Below the pieces are notes generated by a model. That model worked only from the letters and a program-made list of their open reading frames with translations. It searched no databases and was not told the origin of the DNA. From contig NZ_JALEOV010000087.1 in the NCBI RefSeq assembly GCF_022767005.1, positions 1 through 35,327 of the forward strand: 35,327 nt of DNA, read 5' to 3'. Positions 24,365 to 32,873 of the stretch are shown piece after piece. This stretch comes from Peptoniphilus sp. (GTDB lineage Bacteria > Bacillota > Clostridia > Tissierellales > Peptoniphilaceae). The translations under genes were made by a program, and so were the position numbers. How positions within the stretch are numbered: position 1 is the first letter of the stretch; each line of letters starts with the position of its first letter.

Positions 24365-24913
24365 TTATTTAGAGCAGTTTCCATTGCAACCGCATGAATT
24401 TTCATCCTTATCTTCGCAGCCGCAATCGTGATCGTGTTTATGTTCGTGATGGTCATCTCCATCACCATCATCTTTCTCACTTTCATCCATGTATACATTT
24501 AGATTCTTAATTCCATATATCTTTTCAAGTTCTTCAGAAAATTCAACAACAGATTTTTCATCAAAACCATAGATGTAAACTTCGCTGCCATAATTTATAA
24601 TTTCTAATTTTAAAATCCCATCATTATAGAGATTTATTCCCATAAAATTAAGAGCAACATCTCCAATTAAATTATCTAAAATCATCTTTTTAAAGTCTTC
24701 ATCAATTATTCCCTGAAAAATGTATTCATATCCATCTTCATCAGAATAAACAGCAAATTCTTCAACTAATTTTTTTGATTTTTTATCTTCTTTTAAAACT
24801 TTAATCTGATAGGAATCACATTTATTTAGATATATTTTTAAAATATCAAAAACTGGGTTTAAATCAATTTTTTCTTCAATAAAGACATTATTTTCAAAAT
24901 TTATATAGTACAA
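24365..24913 (-). CDS. Unknown protein with C-terminal His/Cys metal-binding-like tail
   Basis: I do not recognise this 182-residue protein. Residues 1-140 look like a soluble acidic alpha/beta domain without signal peptide or membrane segment. Residues 142-182 are a striking tail: an Asp/His-rich run with His155, 156, 158, 160 and 162, then CGC (164-166), CGC (174-176) and Cys180. Such tails bind Ni, Zn, Cu or Co in other families (for example SlyD), so metal handling is a fair guess, not a proven role. The ATG lies 11 bases after AAGGAG, which overlaps the stop of the DUF4153 gene, so the two are surely cotranscribed. Confidence 0.82.
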   Translation of the reverse strand: MYYINFENNVFIEEKIDLNPVFDILKIYLNKCDSYQIKVLKEDKKSKKLVEEFAVYSDEDGYEYIFQGIIDEDFKKMILDNLIGDVALNFMGINLYNDGILKLEIINYGSEVYIYGFDEKSVVEFSEELEKIYGIKNLNVYMDESEKDDGDGDDHHEHKHDHDCGCEDKDENSCGCNGNCSK

Positions 24914-24924
24914 ATAATCACTCC

Positions 24925-26682
24925 TTATTTTGTTAAAAGATAAAATTCAATGTAGGCATCTTCTAAATTATCTTCCTTTGGAAAATAAATATTTGTAAAT
25001 AAAATTTTATATCCATCTTTTTCTATTGCCAAATCTTCTAACTCTATTTTGTCCTTTGTCTTTCTCAAAATCTTTAAATTATCCTTTAATTTTGCCAAAT
25101 CTACTGTCATAATATTTTTATAATTTTCTTCTATTTTTTTATAAATTTTTATTTCTCTTTTAGTTTTTTCAAATTTATAATCTCCAGATGTAACAATATC
25201 ATCAAGAGAATATACAAAAATCAAATGATTGTAACCTTCAATATCTATATTAAATTTAAGTTCATTGTCACTTGGCAAATTATCTGTATAGGAATAGCCA
25301 AGAGAATTTTTGTCTTCAATTATATTACTGAATCCAAATAATTTTGTGAAGCTATCTTCGTTTAACTTAAAATCTTTTGGCATATATTTTAATTCAGAAA
25401 CTCTATCAGTTTTTACCATGTAGTTAACTATATCTACAATTTGACTTTTAGCGTCACTTTCAATATTTAAATTCGGTTTTATCTCTTCTCCTGCAATCAT
25501 TTTATTGTCTTCTAAAAGTTTTTCAAACCTTGAATTTTGAGACCTCACGCTAAGGCTTGGTGCAGATGCAGGCCCTATTCCCGTAATTAAAATTATTACA
25601 GATAAAAATATTGGTATAGTTATATTGGAATTTTCTCTATAAAAAATATAATAAATCAAAGAGAGAAAAATCCAAACTCCCACTGCTATAACAATATATC
25701 TATTTTCTGTAATTCCATATTCGCTAATTCTTAAATAAATTGCAAAAAACATCATGCCCAATAGTGGGAAAAGCGTGAAAGGAAAAATAATTTTAAAATA
25801 GTTAATAATTTTTATCGAGTCCACTCTGGACAAGAAAAATAGATATACTACTGAAAAACTTGCAAACCAAATAACTAAATTTACGATTAAGTTATTTGGA
25901 ATTTGCCAAAGCACTAAAATTTTTACAAAATATGCAAGCAAAATCGCTGTATAAATAATTACAATAGGTGTAATTATATAAACTAATAAAATTTTAAAAG
26001 CTTTAGGATATCTATAATCTGTGAAAGAATCTCTAACTTTTGGAAAATCAGAAAAAAATGTCACAACATTAAACAATATAAAAGAAAAAATTGCTACTCT
26101 AAGATAAACTGAAGACTGAAAATTAAATTTAAATAAGTTATTTAATGCAAATATAATTCCACTTATGCCAATAAATACAATAAAGCTGTAAATATTTGAG
26201 ATTATAAAAGATTTTAAAATTTTTGCGACATAAGCCACATAATCCTTGTGGTAATTAAATTTTCCAATAAAGGATGATGCCACAACAAGTGCCGCAATCA
26301 ATGTAAAATAAATAAAATTATTATTATAATTAGCTAATGTTTTACTTTCATTATAAATAAGTTCATAAATTCCATATAAAATTGGAAAGGTAACTATATA
26401 GGAAAGTATTTTGAATAGATTATTATTTTTTAAATTTTTTAGGTCATAATAATTTTTTAGCCCCTCATTAAAAAGTATAACAAAGGCGTAAAGAAAAATT
26501 CCAAATACAAAGACTAAACCATAACTTTCCATTCTATTTACAAATATATCTTCTTTATCATAAAAAGTTGACATAATCAAAAATACTGTCGCAAGCATGG
26601 CGCTTATAATAGTAAAGGGGAATCTTTTAAAGGTGTTTTTAATACTATTAAAATTAAATAATGTATAATTAAAAATTCTCAT
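24925..26682 (-). CDS. DUF4153-family polytopic membrane protein
   Basis: A 585-residue protein with about 10-12 membrane helices in its first ~370 residues and a C-terminal extracytoplasmic-looking region of about 210 residues. The stretch LRISEYGITENRYIV followed by another helix is the clearest mark of the DUF4153 family. No enzymatic motif is visible, and the family's function is unknown to me. GIGPASAPSLSVRSQNSRFE marks the junction to the soluble region. The ATG follows GGGAGG. It is separated from pyrC by 90 bases and tightly linked to the His/Cys-tail gene downstream, suggesting a joint membrane/metal function (speculative). Confidence 0.8.
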   Translation of the reverse strand: MRIFNYTLFNFNSIKNTFKRFPFTIISAMLATVFLIMSTFYDKEDIFVNRMESYGLVFVFGIFLYAFVILFNEGLKNYYDLKNLKNNNLFKILSYIVTFPILYGIYELIYNESKTLANYNNNFIYFTLIAALVVASSFIGKFNYHKDYVAYVAKILKSFIISNIYSFIVFIGISGIIFALNNLFKFNFQSSVYLRVAIFSFILFNVVTFFSDFPKVRDSFTDYRYPKAFKILLVYIITPIVIIYTAILLAYFVKILVLWQIPNNLIVNLVIWFASFSVVYLFFLSRVDSIKIINYFKIIFPFTLFPLLGMMFFAIYLRISEYGITENRYIVIAVGVWIFLSLIYYIFYRENSNITIPIFLSVIILITGIGPASAPSLSVRSQNSRFEKLLEDNKMIAGEEIKPNLNIESDAKSQIVDIVNYMVKTDRVSELKYMPKDFKLNEDSFTKLFGFSNIIEDKNSLGYSYTDNLPSDNELKFNIDIEGYNHLIFVYSLDDIVTSGDYKFEKTKREIKIYKKIEENYKNIMTVDLAKLKDNLKILRKTKDKIELEDLAIEKDGYKILFTNIYFPKEDNLEDAYIEFYLLTK

Positions 26683-26772
26683 AACTGCCTCCCTATTTTA
26701 ATAATATATCAAATGCCTTAAATTTTAAAGTAAATGGTCAAAATCTTTATCATTGTATCCACTTTGACATAT

Positions 26773-28038
26773 TTATTTTTTGTATACAATTTTTCCTTCA
26801 GAAATTGTATAAAGAACTTCTCCTATTAATACTTTATCGACAAAGGGAGTATTAGATGATTTTGATTTAAATTTCTCGATTTTATAATGACTGTTAAGGT
26901 CAATAATAGTTATATCTGCTATTTTTTCTTTTGCAATTTCTCCGCCCTCTAATCCATAAATTTTTGCTGGATTTGTACTCATTAGCTCAATTAATTTCAT
27001 AAGGCTTATTTCATTATTTAGAACTAAATTTTCATAGCAAATTGAAAAAGAAGTTTCAAGCCCAATTATTCCTGATGGTGCCTTGGTAAGCTCTAAATCT
27101 TTCTCTTCCTTGCTATGTGGTGCATGATCTGTTGCTATAATTTCAATTGTTCCCTCTTTAATACCTTCAATTATTCTTTTTCTATCCTTTTCACTTCTTA
27201 GAGGTGGATTCATCTTTGCCAAACTTCCAAATTTTAAAATTGCACTGTCATTTAATGCAATGTGGTGAGGAGTTACTTCTGCAAAAATATTTGCTCCCAT
27301 GGATTTTCCAAATTTAACTAGTTCTACTCCTAAACCTGTTGAAATATGTTGGATTGAAATTTTTGCGCCAGAATAAATTGCCATGGCAACATCTCTTGCT
27401 ATAAAAGATGTTTCTGCAATAGTTGGCGATCCCTGAATATTTAGTTCTTCTGAAACTTCTGAATGATTTATTCCATTTTGAGCAATTAAATTTGGATCTT
27501 CTTCGTGAAAAGAAATTATTGCATCTAATTTTTTTGCACGATACATTGCTTCTAAAATTAATTTAGAATTTCTATTGGGAATTCCGTCATCTGTAAAAGC
27601 GATGGCACCTGCATTATAATTTTCTTCCATATTGACAAGTTCAACATCGCCAAAATTTTTTGTGAGAGCTGAAACTGTAAAAACCTTTAAAGGAAGTTCT
27701 CTTGCTTTTTTATAATGTTCAATAATTTTTTCTTTACTATCGATCTTAGGGCTAGTATTTGCCATTTGAATGACAGTGGTAAATCCACCGGCGATTGCTG
27801 CTTCACTTCCACTCCCCAAATCTTCCTTATAGGTTTGACCAGGATCCCTAAAATGAACGTGAACGTCAATAAATCCTGGAACTACAATTTTTCCACTGGC
27901 ATCAATTATTTCATCGCTAATATTTGATGTATCTATATTCTTATTAATATCAATTATTTTTCCATTTTCAATTTTAATATCTAAAACATCGTCAGTTTTT
28001 GAAAGAGGATCAATTACTCTTCCACCTTTTATAATCAT
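26773..28038 (-). CDS. pyrC: Dihydroorotase
   Basis: A 421-residue zinc amidohydrolase closing carbamoyl-aspartate to dihydroorotate in pyrimidine synthesis. Metal ligands His60 and His62 stand in GFIDVHVHFRDPG. MANTSP, SFHEEDP, QHIST, EVTPHH and ATDHAPHSKEEK are the ordered motifs of the 420-430 residue type I enzymes of Bacillus. The ATG follows AGGAG. No other pyr gene lies nearby, and no PyrR attenuator is seen. An intrinsic terminator of the preceding operon lies just upstream, so pyrC depends on readthrough or on a promoter I could not identify. I see no terminator between it and the DUF4153 gene. Confidence 0.95.
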   Translation of the reverse strand: MIIKGGRVIDPLSKTDDVLDIKIENGKIIDINKNIDTSNISDEIIDASGKIVVPGFIDVHVHFRDPGQTYKEDLGSGSEAAIAGGFTTVIQMANTSPKIDSKEKIIEHYKKARELPLKVFTVSALTKNFGDVELVNMEENYNAGAIAFTDDGIPNRNSKLILEAMYRAKKLDAIISFHEEDPNLIAQNGINHSEVSEELNIQGSPTIAETSFIARDVAMAIYSGAKISIQHISTGLGVELVKFGKSMGANIFAEVTPHHIALNDSAILKFGSLAKMNPPLRSEKDRKRIIEGIKEGTIEIIATDHAPHSKEEKDLELTKAPSGIIGLETSFSICYENLVLNNEISLMKLIELMSTNPAKIYGLEGGEIAKEKIADITIIDLNSHYKIEKFKSKSSNTPFVDKVLIGEVLYTISEGKIVYKK

Positions 28039-28063
28039 ATTTTCTCCTATTTATCAAGATTTT

Positions 28064-28088
28064 AAAAAAGACGAGGAAATCCTCGCCT
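28064..28088 (-). terminator. Terminator at the end of the NusG-II/pilin/efp operon
   Basis: On the minus strand AGGCGAGG (28088-28081) pairs with CCTCGTCT (28076-28069), one G-U pair, four-base loop, then six T. It separates the long operon from pyrC. Confidence 0.9.
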
Positions 28089-28101
28089 TTCTAAAATTTA
28101 A

Positions 28102-28410
28102 TTATTCTTCTTCGCTTTTTTCTTCGCCTTCATCATAGATTTCTAAATCGTCAAAGTCAAAATCGTCATCGTATAAATCAAAATCCATGTCTTCATTTTC
28201 GTATACATAATCTTCTAAATCTGCTAGATCTTCTTCAATAATGTCTACATAATCTTCGATTTCTTCTCGAGATTCTCTCATCTCATCAATAACATCACTT
28301 AAAATATCCACAAGTTCAGATATTATTTTACCTTCGTTAGTAGTTGTGTCTAAATCATATCCATCACAAAGACCTTGTAAATAAGATATTCTCTTTAATA
28401 AATATTCCAT
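28102..28410 (-). CDS. Small acidic CD1247-like protein
   Basis: A 102-residue, very acidic protein. The N-terminal part (LLKRISYLQGLCDGYDL, EGKIISELVDILSDVIDEM) resembles the CD1247 N-terminal domain known from clostridial proteins often encoded beside efp. Residues 45-70 look like a helical coiled segment. The last 35 residues are almost entirely Asp/Glu with Tyr/Phe. No catalytic motif. The function is unknown; a role in transcription or translation is only suggested by the efp neighbour. The ATG follows GGAGGAAAT and lies 12 bases after efp. It is the last gene of the long operon. Confidence 0.8.
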   Translation of the reverse strand: MEYLLKRISYLQGLCDGYDLDTTTNEGKIISELVDILSDVIDEMRESREEIEDYVDIIEEDLADLEDYVYENEDMDFDLYDDDFDFDDLEIYDEGEEKSEEE

Positions 28411-28422
28411 ATTTCCTCCAAT

Positions 28423-28980
28423 TTAAACTCTAGACATATATTCGCCATCTCTTGTGTCAATTCTTATAATGTCGCCTGTATTTATAAAAAGTGGCACATT
28501 AAGAGTGAAACCTGTTTCAACAGTAGCTGGTTTAGATCCACCACTTGATGTATCCCCTTTGACACCTGGTTCAGTTTCCGTTACTTCTAATTCAACAAAA
28601 TTTTGAGGCGTAACTCTAAAAGCTTTGCCTTTATAAAAATTGATAGTTGCCATATCATTTTCTTTAATAAAGTTAAGGGCATCTTCTACCATATCTTTTT
28701 CTAGTGGAATTTGTTCATAAGTTTCTTGATCCATGAAATAATACAATGTTCCATCTGAATATAAGTATTGCATTTCTTTATTTTCAATTACAACTTTTTC
28801 AAATTTTTCTGATGGATTAAAAGTTGTATCTTTAATACCACCAGTAAGTACGGATTTAATTTTACTTCTTACAAAAGCTGCACCCTTTCCAGGCTTAACG
28901 TGTTGGAAGTCTAAAACTACCCAAACATCTCCATCCCATTCAAATGTAAGTCCTTTTCTTAAATCTCCTGCTGTTATCAT
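28423..28980 (-). CDS. efp: Translation elongation factor P
   Basis: A 185-residue EF-P, the factor that relieves ribosome stalling at polyproline stretches. The N-terminal KOW-like domain ends in [10 protein letters not shown] with Lys32 at the loop tip, the residue modified in Bacillus. Two OB domains follow ([53 protein letters not shown]). The start at 28980 (MITAGDL) is chosen over an ATG four codons upstream because that ATG is itself part of the GGAGGAAAAT ribosome site. It lies 13 bases after the GspK-like pilin gene, an unusual partner for efp. Confidence 0.96.
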   Translation of the reverse strand: MITAGDLRKGLTFEWDGDVWVVLDFQHVKPGKGAAFVRSKIKSVLTGGIKDTTFNPSEKFEKVVIENKEMQYLYSDGTLYYFMDQETYEQIPLEKDMVEDALNFIKENDMATINFYKGKAFRVTPQNFVELEVTETEPGVKGDTSSGGSKPATVETGFTLNVPLFINTGDIIRIDTRDGEYMSRV

Positions 28981-28993
28981 ATTTTCCTCCATA

Positions 28994-29962
28994 TTAAGTA
29001 TTGTCTTCTATATCATAATAGTTAAGTGAATTTGGCTGAAATTTTATGTATTCAGGTAGCACAGAACCAAATTTTTCGAAGACTTTTGGTTTATATTTAA
29101 CATTTATGCCAGAATTTTTATCGTATAAATTTATTAAATATCCCTCTAATTTACAATTATTAAAAACTTCTGCATTATTATTTAAAATAATTATACCAGA
29201 TATTGCATTATCATTAAACAAAACTTTATTATTTATTAATAAAATTTGGTTTCTAATGTCTGTTTCTATATTGAGAGTTCCACTATTTTGAACAATAACA
29301 TCTACATTATCTAACAAATATAGGGGATTTCTTTTTTTCACTTTCTCTCTCAGATTTTCATCATAAACTTCAACTTCTTCAAAAATAAATTTTTTGCCCC
29401 TTTCAGTACCATAAATAAAATCTCCATCAAGATTTAAAGCTTTAATTTCACCTTTAGACCAATTATTATCCTTGAAGGAATTTTTTATTTTTTCTAAATC
29501 ATCTTTGTTGACTCTCCCTGAATTTAAAACTCCATCTTTTTCTTTATAAATTTTGTTGATATAATTCGCCATGATCTTAGCACCTGCTATGGAATTTTTA
29601 TATTTTACATCAGTATTAAGTTCAACTAAATCTACATCTATTCCCTTTTTATTTGAATAATCTCTTCTCCTTAGTTCAAGATTCTTTACTTCTGTATCAT
29701 TTGGTTTAAATTCACAGTTTAAATTTATATATTCTTCATCAGAAAATATGAAATTTCCTAATTCTTCATTGAAATTATTTTCAGAGATTTTTATATTTAA
29801 AACAGATTCTGCTGCATACTTTGATTGAATTTTCTCAACTCTATTTAGATTTATATAAGATGTATTTGAAATGTATGAATAAATAAAATAAAAGAAAATA
29901 GCAAGCAGTGAAATTAAAATAATTGTAAAAATATAAATATAGCCCTTTCCTTTTCTATTCAT
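28994..29962 (-). CDS. GspK/PilX-like minor pseudopilin
   Basis: A 322-residue protein beginning with a short charged leader (MNRKGKG) and a hydrophobic helix starting [12 protein letters not shown] prepilin peptidase could cut after Gly7. Glu at mature position 5 is absent, as is usual for GspK/PilX-type tip subunits but not for major pilins, and the size (about 320) fits GspK. The C-terminal half has Asn-rich beta-like repeats ([17 protein letters not shown]) recalling surface-exposed folds. It is the fourth gene of the pilin block and overlaps the preceding gene by eight bases; AGAGGA lies within that gene's end. Assignment as K-type rests on order, size and missing Glu5. Confidence 0.68.
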   Translation of the reverse strand: MNRKGKGYIYIFTIILISLLAIFFYFIYSYISNTSYINLNRVEKIQSKYAAESVLNIKISENNFNEELGNFIFSDEEYINLNCEFKPNDTEVKNLELRRRDYSNKKGIDVDLVELNTDVKYKNSIAGAKIMANYINKIYKEKDGVLNSGRVNKDDLEKIKNSFKDNNWSKGEIKALNLDGDFIYGTERGKKFIFEEVEVYDENLREKVKKRNPLYLLDNVDVIVQNSGTLNIETDIRNQILLINNKVLFNDNAISGIIILNNNAEVFNNCKLEGYLINLYDKNSGINVKYKPKVFEKFGSVLPEYIKFQPNSLNYYDIEDNT

Positions 29963-30461
29963 AAATTTGTATCCTCTTTGCCACTTTAAATGCTATTTTA
30001 TCTCTATTTCCATATTCAAGGTAAATATTAAAATAATTTCCATAATCAGAGATTTTAAAACTTTTTATTTCCCCAGTCAAAGCATTCTTAACCTCACCTG
30101 ATGAATTTATTTTATTCATCAATGAATTAACTATATTGGATGTTCTGTATAATTGATTTGTTTCTTTCTCGTAATTTATGTAATTGTATTTGTCATCAAT
30201 TTTTTTAATAAAATAGATTTTCCCATTAATTTTAGCGTAATAATCACAGCTATCTATTTCATCCTTTATGTACTCAATTGCATAAGACATTTCAGAATTT
30301 GCATTTTGATTTAGATATGTTTTATTCAAAGCCTTTTGTGAAACTCCAAGTATAGAAGTTAATACCATTGAAATAATTAAAAGGATAGCAATAGAAAAAA
30401 CTAGTTCAATTAGTGAATAACCCGCCTTGTGCGAGATAAACCTCAAACTTAATTTCTTCAT
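29955..30461 (-). CDS. GspJ/PilW-like minor prepilin
   Basis: A 168-residue prepilin. The leader MKKLSLRFISHKAG ends in the cleavage site AG/YSLIE with Glu at mature position 5 (Glu19), then a hydrophobic helix LVFSIAILLIISMVL. The soluble part has a pilin-like alpha/beta look with no known ligand site. Third in the H-I-J-K order, so J/PilW type is inferred. The ATG at 30461 is preferred (AGAGG about ten bases upstream); GTG at 30482 is a longer alternative. Its first ~56 bases overlap the end of the previous pilin gene in another frame, suggesting translational coupling. Confidence 0.72.
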   Translation of the reverse strand: MKKLSLRFISHKAGYSLIELVFSIAILLIISMVLTSILGVSQKALNKTYLNQNANSEMSYAIEYIKDEIDSCDYYAKINGKIYFIKKIDDKYNYINYEKETNQLYRTSNIVNSLMNKINSSGEVKNALTGEIKSFKISDYGNYFNIYLEYGNRDKIAFKVAKRIQIYE

Positions 30462-30786
30462 CAGTATCACGCCTCTTTCCACTTACTATTATATGATTTA
30501 ATTTGCCCTCTCTATTTTTTGTTACATTAATAATAAAGTTCTCATTTTCACTATCTACATCATCAAAATTTAAATTCAAATCTTTATTGTTGTATGCTTC
30601 GCCAATTATTTCCTCCATTTTCGAATTCACCGCATAAACTAATAATTCTCTTTCCTTTATGTGATTTTGGTTTTCCATAAGAGTTATAATATTTGGCAAA
30701 ATAGCTGATGCAATGAGTCCTATTATGGCTATAGAAAATAATATTTCGATCATCAAATGTCCTTTATTTTTAGTTTTCAGATTCAT
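30406..30786 (-). CDS. GspI/PilV-like minor prepilin
   Basis: A 126-residue prepilin: leader MNLKTKNKG, cleavage KG/HLMIE with Glu14 at mature position 5, then the helix ILFSIAIIGLIASAIL. The first mature residue is His rather than the usual Phe/Tyr/Met, an unusual but tolerated choice. The globular part contains a short Asp/Asn-rich stretch. The ATG at 30786 follows AAAGG by nine bases. It overlaps its upstream neighbour by 17 bases and its downstream neighbour by 56. Placed second in the pilin block, like GspI/PilV in type II secretion and type IV pilus loci. Confidence 0.72.
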   Translation of the reverse strand: MNLKTKNKGHLMIEILFSIAIIGLIASAILPNIITLMENQNHIKERELLVYAVNSKMEEIIGEAYNNKDLNLNFDDVDSENENFIINVTKNREGKLNHIIVSGKRRDTDEEIKFEVYLAQGGLFTN

Positions 30787-31213
30787 AGTAACTAACCTTT
30801 CCAGTGACTGGTTGTATTGTAATTTTAACAGTTTTTTTGTCATTTATAGTATAGTTAATAGTACAAGCAGAATATTTTTTTGCAATATAAGATGGCTTTC
30901 CCTCACTTGTAAAATTAATAACTCTCACATTTGTTGACTCAAGCTTAACTAATTTATTAAATTTTACACTTTTACTCTTTTTACCATAATTAACTGTATA
31001 GCCATTATCATTTATTTTTATACTAGTTCTACAATTATTAACTTGGGAATAATTTTTTAATTGTTTAATATCTAAAGCTAAGGTCTTAATTTGCTCCTTA
31101 GCTTCAATTTTGTCACGAACATTGAGATTAATATTGGCAATAGATAAAAGAATTAATAAAATTCCAATGCATACAACTAACTCAATTAATGTAAATCCTT
31201 TAGATTTCATCAT
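30770..31213 (-). CDS. GspH/FimT-like minor prepilin
   Basis: A 147-residue prepilin with a textbook class III signal: MMKSKG/FTLIELVVCIGILLILL, Glu11 being mature position 5. The globular part (residues 60-147) is beta-rich with a Cys pair (NNCRTS; YSACTI) that could form a disulphide. First of four prepilin-like genes, hence H/FimT type by position and size. The start at ATG 31213 is favoured; TTG at 31222 or ATG at 31210 are alternatives since the ribosome site (AAGAAG) is weak. It overlaps the end of the PilO-like gene, and translation may be coupled to it. Confidence 0.8.
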   Translation of the reverse strand: MMKSKGFTLIELVVCIGILLILLSIANINLNVRDKIEAKEQIKTLALDIKQLKNYSQVNNCRTSIKINDNGYTVNYGKKSKSVKFNKLVKLESTNVRVINFTSEGKPSYIAKKYSACTINYTINDKKTVKITIQPVTGKVSYYESEN

Positions 31214-32330
31214 TGTATTCAACTTCTTTTACAAAAAAGAATAAATCTTCGTTATTTTGTGGCAAGAAATAAATGTAACTAATATCGTATGCAAATAAAT
31301 TAATTCTAAACCACTCATCTTGATGAATCTCTCCCGTAAAGGGAATTTGCTCCCCAGAAATATTTATAATTCCTATTTCTTTACAGGAATCATAGGGAAA
31401 AAATAGTGAAAGAGAAATCCCATCACAATGTTTCTCTACACCAAGTTTAACAATATCGCGAATATTTTCCGTGTTTATATAAAATGATGTAATGCCAGAC
31501 TCGCTATAATAATTTGTTTTCACATTGTCGTCAACAATAAATTTATATTCCCTATCTTTTTTAATTTTAGTTTTAAAATCATCAAATAAAATTGGATTTG
31601 CATATTTGAATTTATCTTTTTCAGGTTTTAAATTTATATCAATATTTGAGGAAGAAACTTCTGTGCCTTTAATTTTATTATCAATATCTTTGCTATTTTT
31701 ACTAATGTTTTCTGATTTAGAATTTTTTATCACTGCTGCTTCAGTATTTTTTAATTGGTCAACCTTTACAATTTCTTCTGATTTTTTAGGATTAATTTCT
31801 TCCTTTTTGTTTTGAGCTTCTATTTTTTTGTCTTGCTCATTTTCATTAAAATAGGCTTTTTTTAAATCTGAATAATAAATTGCTTTAGATGGCTTTTCAG
31901 CTTTTAATCTATATGAAAAAGAATTTTCATCTATCCTATTTAGTTCAATATTTGAATATCCATAATAATTTGTGAGAGCAGAAATTTTATTAATCTCGCT
32001 ATTATTGACGTTTCCAGAAATTAAAAGAGTGTCAATGTCCGTCTTCCCATCCTTTGTAAAATTATCTCTACTCAAATTGTTTTCAGAAGCAATTTTATCT
32101 AAATTTTCATTGGAAAAATCAGCAAGTCCATTGTATTTATAAATAGGTTCTTCAACTTCAATATTTTCATTGAAATTAACTTCAGAAATTTTTTGTACTT
32201 CTCTTTTTATTAAAAAATTATAAAATAAAAATTCTAAAAACAATAAAATAAAAACTATTAATAAAATCTTTTCTCTATTAGAAAATCTTCTATATTTAAT
32301 TTTTTTACTTAAAATATCAAATATATCCAT
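31200..32330 (-). CDS. Single-pass membrane protein, possibly PilO/GspM-like
   Basis: A 376-residue protein with a charged cytoplasmic start (KKIKYRRFSNREK), one membrane helix at about 22-42 (ILLIVFILLFLEFLFYNFLI) and a large outer part. Topology, the KREVQKISE stretch after the helix and the place before pilins recall PilO/GspM, the inner-membrane platform proteins, but I see no sure family motif. A Lys/Glu/Asn-rich linker (about 165-245) leads to a C-terminal beta-rich domain (about 250-376) that normal PilO lacks. The start at 32330 overlaps the SGNH gene by 14 bases, and GAGGA lies in that gene's end. The pilus link is inferred from context. Confidence 0.6.
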   Translation of the reverse strand: MDIFDILSKKIKYRRFSNREKILLIVFILLFLEFLFYNFLIKREVQKISEVNFNENIEVEEPIYKYNGLADFSNENLDKIASENNLSRDNFTKDGKTDIDTLLISGNVNNSEINKISALTNYYGYSNIELNRIDENSFSYRLKAEKPSKAIYYSDLKKAYFNENEQDKKIEAQNKKEEINPKKSEEIVKVDQLKNTEAAVIKNSKSENISKNSKDIDNKIKGTEVSSSNIDINLKPEKDKFKYANPILFDDFKTKIKKDREYKFIVDDNVKTNYYSESGITSFYINTENIRDIVKLGVEKHCDGISLSLFFPYDSCKEIGIINISGEQIPFTGEIHQDEWFRINLFAYDISYIYFLPQNNEDLFFFVKEVEYNDEI

Positions 32331-32865
32331 TTAATTTTTCCTCTACGTAGTTTGATAATTTTTTATTAAGATTTATATTTGGATGAATGCCGTCGATTAA
32401 ATCGTCTTCTATGTAATTTTCTTTAGAATAATCAAAAAAGGAAATAACCTTAAAATCTTCAGCCTTCTCTTTTAAAATTTTGTCTAAATTTTCTATATTT
32501 TTATTTACTGAACTAAAGTTAATGAAACTTTCATAAGCTTCGTCTAAATTTTTAAAGGATGTAGGATAAGGACTTATTACAAAAATCTTTCCTCCTAAGA
32601 TCTTTAATTTTTTAATAATTTTGTATATATTATTTAATACATACTCAAGAGATCTGCCATTGAAAAAATCATTGAGACCAATGTGAACTAAGTATAAGTC
32701 ATAACTCATTAAATTATTTATAGCATATAAAAGCTCATCTGTTGTCAAACCGTTGACGCTATAATTGTCGATATCATAACCTTTTCCTGATAAATAATAA
32801 ATTAAAGACTTTCCTCCAACTAAATAACCTTCAAATATGGAGTCCCCAAGAGCACAAATCCTCAT
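32317..32865 (-). CDS. SGNH/GDSL-family hydrolase
   Basis: A 182-residue, leaderless-peptide SGNH hydrolase, probably cytoplasmic. The four blocks are visible: GDSI with nucleophile Ser9, Gly39 in VNGL, Asn65 in GLND, and Asp158/His161 in DGIHP. Members are esterases, lipases or carbohydrate deacetylases. No substrate can be read here. The ATG follows AGGAGG, which overlaps the radC stop. It is translationally coupled to the PilO-like gene, so it may modify a pilus or surface component (speculative). Confidence 0.87.
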   Translation of the reverse strand: MRICALGDSIFEGYLVGGKSLIYYLSGKGYDIDNYSVNGLTTDELLYAINNLMSYDLYLVHIGLNDFFNGRSLEYVLNNIYKIIKKLKILGGKIFVISPYPTSFKNLDEAYESFINFSSVNKNIENLDKILKEKAEDFKVISFFDYSKENYIEDDLIDGIHPNINLNKKLSNYVEEKLNGYI

Positions 32866-32873
32866 AAAACCTC

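Noticed and set aside
28039-28101. Pyrimidine attenuator before pyrC
   Set aside because: The hairpin here ends the preceding operon and lacks the PyrR anti-antiterminator sequence; no other pyr genes adjoin.
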